Assembly (NCBI GenBank): GCA_031256575.1
Contig: JAIRQI010000109.1
Location: forward strand, 1-9,062
Length of the DNA: 9,062 nucleotides
Origin: Coriobacteriales bacterium
GTDB lineage: Bacteria > Actinomycetota > Coriobacteriia > Coriobacteriales > UBA8131
Direction of reading: 5' to 3'
In this document: positions 4,538 to 9,062 of the stretch, in pieces
Layout: each line of letters opens with the position of its first letter
Position numbering within the stretch: position 1 is the stretch's first letter
Made by a program: the position numbers and the translations under genes
Notes under the pieces: model-generated
Databases searched by the model: none
Told to the model about the DNA's origin: nothing
The model's input: only the letters and a program-made list of their open reading frames with translations

Positions 4538-5653
4538 TCAAACTTGAGGAGCAGCCTTCTTAGAGCAGACGTCGACCAACCAGAGTGTAAGGACCTGCTC
4601 GGCGTCTGCTCCTGATTTCATGGCAGCCTCGCTTTGCTGGGCTAAACGCAGTATCTCTGTCAACTCTGTCTCATTGAAACGACTGGCTGCTGCAAGCGAA
4701 CTGCGTATCTGCCACTCTTTCTTATTACTACCTAATTGATTAGCAATCTGTGTGGCAGAGGTGATTCCACGCTGGCGCAGGGAGATAATCGAGAGTACCT
4801 CACGCAGCCGGGCTACTGAAAAAGTAAAGATTGCTGTAGCTTGGCTAGAATGCATCTCACTACGCATCCTTAAGACCAGGGCGATGTCACGCAGGCACAG
4901 GGCATCAGCAAACTCCCAAGGGGTAGGCTCAACCAGTGCTGGGACCTGCTCATAGATATCTGCCACAGTCAGCTCACGCCGACCGGCGGCAACTGCCCAG
5001 GCCGCCAGGCGCTTCAACTCATTGTTCAAGGCAGTCATGGAGGTACCGACCCGCCCAATCAGGGATTGAGCAGCTTGATAGTGCAGGGTTATCTGGTAAT
5101 CCTGTGCCAACCCTGAGAGATGTTGCGGTAGCTCAGAGCGGCGGATGCTGGAGACATTGATAATCGACTTCGCATTGTAGGACTGGACTGCTTGGAGTAA
5201 CTGGGCCTTGCTGCTCAGTTTGTTGGCAACCAGGGCGAGCACCGTGGTTTCTGTCGGGCTCTTCAGGTAAGTGGCAATGGTATCTTGCAGCGTTTTGTCG
5301 AATTTCTCTGAATTGTAGATAACAACCAGACGATATAAGCCAGCAAATGGTGGGGTGATTAAGGCATCCAGCAGTTGGTCGGGGTCTTTGATGTCTTCAC
5401 TATTCATAACCTGGCGGTTCAGCAACAGGTCACCGCTTTCAGCGATACGGTCTGTCAGCCGTTTCAGCATGGTGTCGCGTTTTAGCTCATCGTCGCCATG
5501 AAAGAGGTAGACAGACAGCAAGGTCGGGGTGTTTTTCTGGGTACCGGTTGGTGGTGCTGGGGCGTTTTTCTGGGTGCCAGTTGGTGACGCTGAGGCGTTT
5601 GTTTGAGTATCGGTTGGTGGTGCTGGGGTGTTTTTCTGGGTATCGGCGGGCAA
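4538..5653 (-). CDS. holA: DNA polymerase III delta subunit, repeat-extended N-terminus
   Basis: Delta is the clamp-loader subunit that opens the beta sliding clamp during replication. The 371-residue protein has a core from about residue 46 (VYLFHGDDELKRD), a typical HolA start. Later come DPDQLLDALITPPFAGLYRLVVI and TALNNELKRLAAW, and PTPWEFADAL leads into the C-terminal collar domain. The first 45 residues are an unusual Pro/Thr/Ala/Gln/Asn extension made of an 11-residue unit (DTQKNTPAPPT) repeated about 3.5 times. The TTG start at 5653 is chosen because GGAGGAG (5656-5662) lies just before it, the frame is closed by the comEC stop seven codons upstream, and no alternative start lies between. 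No ATG occurs before the conserved core. The gene follows comEC by 18 bp in the same frame and is probably co-transcribed with it. Confidence 0.95.
   Translation of the reverse strand: MPADTQKNTPAPPTDTQTNASASPTGTQKNAPAPPTGTQKNTPTLLSVYLFHGDDELKRDTMLKRLTDRIAESGDLLLNRQVMNSEDIKDPDQLLDALITPPFAGLYRLVVIYNSEKFDKTLQDTIATYLKSPTETTVLALVANKLSSKAQLLQAVQSYNAKSIINVSSIRRSELPQHLSGLAQDYQITLHYQAAQSLIGRVGTSMTALNNELKRLAAWAVAAGRRELTVADIYEQVPALVEPTPWEFADALCLRDIALVLRMRSEMHSSQATAIFTFSVARLREVLSIISLRQRGITSATQIANQLGSNKKEWQIRSSLAAASRFNETELTEILRLAQQSEAAMKSGADAEQVLTLWLVDVCSKKAAPQV
5525..5644 (-). repeat. 33-bp in-frame tandem repeat within holA
   Basis: On the coding strand three full 33-nt units (5612-5644, 5579-5611, 5546-5578) are followed by a partial fourth (5525-5545). 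Units 1 and 3 match at 30 of 33 positions; unit 2 is more diverged. They encode DTQKNTPAPPT, DTQTNASASPT, GTQKNAPAPPT and GTQKNTP. A unit of 11 codons lets copy number change without a frameshift. Confidence 0.9.
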
Positions 5654-5655
5654 GG

Positions 5656-5662
5656 CTCCTCC
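5656..5662 (-). promoter_or_regulatory. holA ribosome binding site
   Basis: On the minus strand this reads GGAGGAG, ending 2 nt before TTG 5653 (4 nt if GGAGG is taken as the core). It lies between the comEC stop and the TTG and decides the holA start. Confidence 0.75.
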
Positions 5663-5671
5663 AGACCTGGG

Positions 5672-8185
5672 CTAGAAACTCCAAAACGGGTAGTTATCAG
5701 AATAGCTTATGATTAATCCTCGGGGGCTGAAACGCAGCCTTATATCACCCAATTCATCTGTACGGAGGATTAAGATATCGGCGGCTTGCAAGGTATCCAG
5801 GGTCTCTGGAGTCGGGTGGCCGAACTGGTTGCCCGCGCCCACGCTGATTAAGGCGACTTCTGTCTGCCAGAGTTCCAAGAGATTGGCGCTGACAGCCTGC
5901 CGACTGCCGTGGTGAGCGACTTTCAGTACCGTGAACCGTAGCTCAGGATACTCGCGGCTGATTTGTCGCAGTACATCGCTTTCGGCATCACCGGTTAAAA
6001 GCACCCGCAAGTCGACCTGGCCATCAGCCTCGGTATCGTAGTTCAGACTGAGCACCAAGCTGTCTGGGTTGTCGCCATTCATTACCGGCTGAGTGGGCAG
6101 CAGAACTGTCAGCTGCAAATGCTCAGAGATTATCAGCACGTCACCGGCCTGCAACTCTAGCACTGCTGCTGCTCCGATTAACTGACTGGCTGTGACGATT
6201 ACCTGGTCATCAGCCTGATTGGTCAGCAAGCCAGAAGCCAAATAGATGTTGTTCGGTTGTACAACACCCATCAGGGCTACCATTCCTCCACAATGGTCAC
6301 TGTCCAAATGGCTTAAGAGCAAGGCATCCAGACTGTTCACTGAGTTTCGGCTTAAAGCCCGTCGTAGTGACTGGATGCTTGGCCCGCTGTCGATTAGCAC
6401 AGCGTTATTACCCTCACGGACCAGTATCGCATCGCCTTGCCCGATATCGAGCATCACCAGCTCAGGGGGTTGTGGTCTGAGCACCAACACTGCAAAGAGC
6501 AGCAGCACCGCCAGCCCTGTCTTGGCCAGTGTCTGCCAGCCAGCCTTGCTGGGTAAAGGCCAATGCTTATAGACCAGGGCAGCCAATACTGCAAAGACTA
6601 ATAGGCAAAACCACTGCTGGACATCAATCGGCGCTAAAGCCCAAGGTAAGCTGGCTAAAGCCTCAGCCAGCTGGCAGATTAGCGAACTGAGGCTATGTAA
6701 AAGACCTAAAACCAGGTCAAGCACTGGTGGCACTAGCCAGCCGATTACCAAGACTGGCAAGCCAAGCGACAGCATCAAGGTGACCAAGGGAGTAACGACC
6801 AGGTTCGCTGGTAGGGCAATCAGCGAGATGCAGGCAAAGACCGGAGCAGTCAATGGCAGTGTACAGGCTTGAGCGGTCAGACTGAGAGCGCTGGGCTCGA
6901 CTACCAGCTGTTTGATTTGCTTCAAGCTACGTTTAAACAGGCGCTGATGGGTGAAGGCATGCTGTAGTTGGCTGAGTCGCTGCTGGCTTGTCAGCCATAT
7001 CTTTAGTCGCTTTTTGAGTGTGTCTGCTGCTGCTGTGAGCCAGCTTCTGGTCAGTGGCAGATAGACAGCCATACCAAACACTGCGAACACCGATAGCCAA
7101 AAACCTAGGGAGAAAGCCATCGCTGGCTCCAAGATAATCATCAGGCAAGCCGTAGCGCTGAGAGCAGAAGGTGCATGGGAGCGACGGCCGAAGAGCCGAG
7201 CGCTTTGGACTATCGCCATCATGCCGGCAGAACGTAAAGCCGAAGGTTGCAGAGCAGTGAGCAGCACATAAAAGCTGATGAAGAGGATTAACAAAGCAAT
7301 CTCTACACTGGTCTTGAAGCCGAGCTTCTGTAAGACCCAGGCTACGAGTGAGGCTATCACTGCCAGATGCGAGCCTGATACAGCTACTAGATGGGATAGT
7401 CCGGTAATGCGGAAGGCTTCTCCAGTCCAAGTCTGATTGAGCTGGCTGGAACAACCAAGTAAGACCCCCGCCAAGAGATAGCCGCTGCTGTCTGATGAAG
7501 CAGTCAGCTTCTGGTAATTGGATTGGCGAAACTCAGCAATCCGACCAAGCAGGTCGCCCGGAAAGCCAACGTTTACTATCGAGCGTACTGTAAATGAACC
7601 TACGATGTCTTGCTGATACAAGAAATCCTGATAATCCTGCAGCGCTTTATAACTGCCGCTGACTGTCACCATGCTGCCATAAGCTGGCACATCATCATCC
7701 TTTGGCCAGAACAAGCGTAAGCGGCAGCTTTGACCATTGGGAAGCTCAGCCAACACGATGCTCTGGGCGCTGTGGTTGCCATACTGGGGGTCGCTGAGCA
7801 CCCGGCAACAGAGCTCAGAAGGCGCAGACTCAGCCAGATAGCTGCACAATGTGTCGATTCTCTGCCAATGCAACAAGCCCCAAGCCAAACCCAGCCCCAA
7901 TACGAGTGTCAGCAGTAGGACTTGCTGCGGGCGTTGGTTTTGCTGGTTATGTTGGTTTTGCTGCTGACGCAAGCAGATGAACCAAACGCCAGCGCAGAGA
8001 CAGAGCATGATACCTAATAGCCACCAGGCTGTGCTTTGTTTATCTCGCCAGCTGGCGTAAGCAGCCAGGCTGATGCCTGCCCAAATCGCTATCAAGGGGC
8101 CTAATAGCAGCGGCAACATAGGCCGTGGGGCCTTCAGTAAGGCTTGACTGCGCTCGTCTGCAACCCCTCTGGCGCTTTCCGTCAT
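5672..8185 (-). CDS. comEC: ComEC/Rec2 DNA-uptake channel
   Basis: ComEC forms the inner-membrane channel carrying single-stranded DNA into the cell in natural transformation. The 837-residue protein has three hydrophobic segments (about 23-46, 52-72, 88-107) and a soluble N-terminal domain (about 110-205). The Competence transmembrane region follows (about 235-540), with FRITGLSHLVAVSGSH (258-273) and PSALRSAGMM (314-323). The C-terminal metallo-beta-lactamase-like domain has DIGQGD (580-585), SHLDSDH with the HxDxDH metal motif (626-631), KVAHHGS (755-761) and FGHP (788-791). All expected metal-binding motifs are present, so a nuclease function is plausible. A Gln/Asn-rich stretch lies at 74-88 between membrane segments 2 and 3. 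The ATG at 8185 overlaps the comEA stop (ATGA) and has a weak ribosome binding site, so translational coupling is likely. Confidence 0.97.
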   Translation of the reverse strand: MTESARGVADERSQALLKAPRPMLPLLLGPLIAIWAGISLAAYASWRDKQSTAWWLLGIMLCLCAGVWFICLRQQQNQHNQQNQRPQQVLLLTLVLGLGLAWGLLHWQRIDTLCSYLAESAPSELCCRVLSDPQYGNHSAQSIVLAELPNGQSCRLRLFWPKDDDVPAYGSMVTVSGSYKALQDYQDFLYQQDIVGSFTVRSIVNVGFPGDLLGRIAEFRQSNYQKLTASSDSSGYLLAGVLLGCSSQLNQTWTGEAFRITGLSHLVAVSGSHLAVIASLVAWVLQKLGFKTSVEIALLILFISFYVLLTALQPSALRSAGMMAIVQSARLFGRRSHAPSALSATACLMIILEPAMAFSLGFWLSVFAVFGMAVYLPLTRSWLTAAADTLKKRLKIWLTSQQRLSQLQHAFTHQRLFKRSLKQIKQLVVEPSALSLTAQACTLPLTAPVFACISLIALPANLVVTPLVTLMLSLGLPVLVIGWLVPPVLDLVLGLLHSLSSLICQLAEALASLPWALAPIDVQQWFCLLVFAVLAALVYKHWPLPSKAGWQTLAKTGLAVLLLFAVLVLRPQPPELVMLDIGQGDAILVREGNNAVLIDSGPSIQSLRRALSRNSVNSLDALLLSHLDSDHCGGMVALMGVVQPNNIYLASGLLTNQADDQVIVTASQLIGAAAVLELQAGDVLIISEHLQLTVLLPTQPVMNGDNPDSLVLSLNYDTEADGQVDLRVLLTGDAESDVLRQISREYPELRFTVLKVAHHGSRQAVSANLLELWQTEVALISVGAGNQFGHPTPETLDTLQAADILILRTDELGDIRLRFSPRGLIISYSDNYPFWSF
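7922..7969 (-). repeat. Gln/Asn-rich low-complexity codons in comEC
   Basis: This segment encodes RQQQNQHNQQNQRPQQ (residues 73-88) in the predicted loop between transmembrane segments 2 and 3. It consists largely of short CAG/CAA/AAC runs. It may simply be slippage-generated linker sequence. Confidence 0.7.
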
Positions 8186-9021
8186 TTGCAGGTCAAGTAA
8201 GGTTGCATGTCAGCGAGACGCTTCTCCCCAATCCCAGTGATTTGGATGAGGTCTTCGACTCGTTGGTATGGGCCATGCTGGTTACGGTAGTCGATAATTC
8301 TTTGGGCAGTCACCGGGCCGATTCCAGGAACAGTCTGCAAGGTTGCCGAGTCAGCCTTATTGATATCAACAGGGAAGCCCGACTGCTCGCTCGCTGCAGC
8401 ATCACCGTTACTGGTGCTGGTGCTTGAATTAGTGCTTTGTGAGCCATCTGGATTGTTCCAGTTCAATCCGTTCAGGAGCTCTTGCTCAGGTGCAATGCCT
8501 TGTTGACGCAAGGCTTCGATATCAGATAGGTGCGGTATGTAGGTATGCGTGCCATCAATCAGCGGAGCAGCCAGGTTAATGTAGTCACTAGCTGCGTCTT
8601 CGCATAAGCCACCACAACTAGCCACCGCATCGACCAGTCGGCTACCTAAAGGCAGGCTGACTACCCCAGGCTCAATCACTGCACCAGAGACATGAACATA
8701 TACCAAGCTATTGGTATTAGGGTTGAGAGGTTCTTGACTGTCTGTTCCAGCGGCTATCGCTCCGGTCTGGTCTAAAACAGGATTCAAGGCTTTGCCTGTG
8801 AGTGGGTTCTCCTGGTTATCCGATTGCTCTGGCAAAGCCTCATTTGCTTGGGCAGTGACTAATAAGGTCTTCTGTAGTCCTCCAGTAGACCAGAAATAGA
8901 ACACTGCTACAGCCAACAGCAAGCAGATTACTAGCAGGGCTTGCTGCTTGGCAGTCAAGCTGGCCCATCTGTCCAGGATTGACGCAGACTTCTCACTTCG
9001 TCGTGATTGGTGAGCAAACAT
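8182..9021 (-). CDS. comEA: ComEA DNA receptor (SLBB plus helix-hairpin-helix)
   Basis: ComEA is a membrane-anchored receptor that binds double-stranded DNA outside the membrane and delivers it to ComEC. One transmembrane helix (about residues 28-45, LLVICLLLAVAVFYFW) follows a short positively charged cytoplasmic tail. A linker leads to an SLBB domain (about 106-162, VYVHVSGAVIEPGVVSL). A Ser/Thr/Asn-rich linker (about 190-215) precedes the C-terminal helix-hairpin-helix pair (VDINKADSATLQTVPGIGP, then ITGIGEKRL). Numbering is from ATG 9021, giving 279 residues. A GTG one codon upstream (9024) is possible, but AGGAG at 9026-9030 is only 1 nt from it and 4 nt from the ATG, so ATG is preferred. 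The stop overlaps the comEC start by 4 nt. This is the SLBB-containing, single-anchor form typical of Gram-positive bacteria. Confidence 0.96.
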   Translation of the reverse strand: MFAHQSRRSEKSASILDRWASLTAKQQALLVICLLLAVAVFYFWSTGGLQKTLLVTAQANEALPEQSDNQENPLTGKALNPVLDQTGAIAAGTDSQEPLNPNTNSLVYVHVSGAVIEPGVVSLPLGSRLVDAVASCGGLCEDAASDYINLAAPLIDGTHTYIPHLSDIEALRQQGIAPEQELLNGLNWNNPDGSQSTNSSTSTSNGDAAASEQSGFPVDINKADSATLQTVPGIGPVTAQRIIDYRNQHGPYQRVEDLIQITGIGEKRLADMQPYLTCK

Positions 9022-9025
9022 CACA

Positions 9026-9030
9026 CTCCT
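9026..9030 (-). promoter_or_regulatory. comEA ribosome binding site
   Basis: On the minus strand this is AGGAG within GAGAGGAG. Its spacing favours ATG 9021 over GTG 9024 as the comEA start. Confidence 0.7.
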
Positions 9031-9032
9031 CT

Positions 9033-9059
9033 CTGCAATGGTTGAAACCAGCTTTGCAG
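9033..9059 (-). other. Stem-loop abutting the comEA ribosome binding site
   Basis: In plus-strand terms CTGCAA (9033-9038) pairs with TTGCAG (9054-9059), and TGGT (9039-9042) with ACCA (9047-9050), around loop TGAA, with a 3-nt bulge at 9051-9053. It ends where the Shine-Dalgarno region of comEA begins and could affect ribosome access. No T-run follows. Upstream sequence is cut by the window edge, so the promoter cannot be seen. Confidence 0.4.
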
Positions 9060-9062
9060 TGG

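Noticed and set aside
5487..5684. 65-codon frame over the holA repeat
   Set aside because: Alternative reading of the 33-bp repeat; the holA frame leads directly into a conserved HolA core with a proper ribosome binding site.
6933..7454. Minus-strand 173-codon open frame inside comEC
   Set aside because: It is the comEC sequence read in another register; comEC itself is complete and conserved there.

Overview
The window carries six confidently identified genes in three transcriptional blocks, plus a gene-poor left end. The S20 sequence, the comEA-comEC-holA order with rpsT convergent to it, GTG and TTG starts, and moderate GC (roughly 50-60% in rows counted by eye) fit a moderate-GC member of the Actinomycetota, possibly Coriobacteriia. 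That placement is inference from family resemblance. nrdD and nrdG indicate anaerobic growth.

Layout. Positions 1-635 hold no gene I recognise. They contain an unidentified reading frame running off the left edge on the minus strand, an imperfect inverted repeat around an isolated NrdR-box-like palindrome, and a two-copy 25-bp tandem repeat just past nrdG. Next, on the minus strand, is the class III anaerobic ribonucleotide reductase pair: nrdD (1308-3707), transcribed first, then its radical-SAM activase nrdG (636-1184). Upstream of nrdD, in the 3708-4188 gap, I see a sigma-70-type promoter with two NrdR-box-like sites 31 bp apart, one on the -10 element and one just downstream of the predicted start point. 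This is the expected layout for NrdR repression. A long leader with a bulged hairpin follows. rpsT (ribosomal protein S20) reads the other way from the same gap, with its own extended -10 promoter and a GTG start.

Convergent with rpsT is a tightly packed minus-strand operon: comEA, comEC and holA. comEA (DNA-binding receptor) and comEC (DNA-uptake channel with a metallo-beta-lactamase domain) overlap by 4 nt. holA (DNA polymerase III delta subunit) starts 18 bp after comEC from a TTG codon. Its N-terminus is extended by an in-frame 33-bp tandem repeat.

No complete novel multi-gene system is visible. The observations most worth following are the NrdR operator pair, the isolated NrdR-like palindrome inside an inverted repeat, the repeat-encoded HolA N-terminus, and the interrupted reading frame at the left edge.
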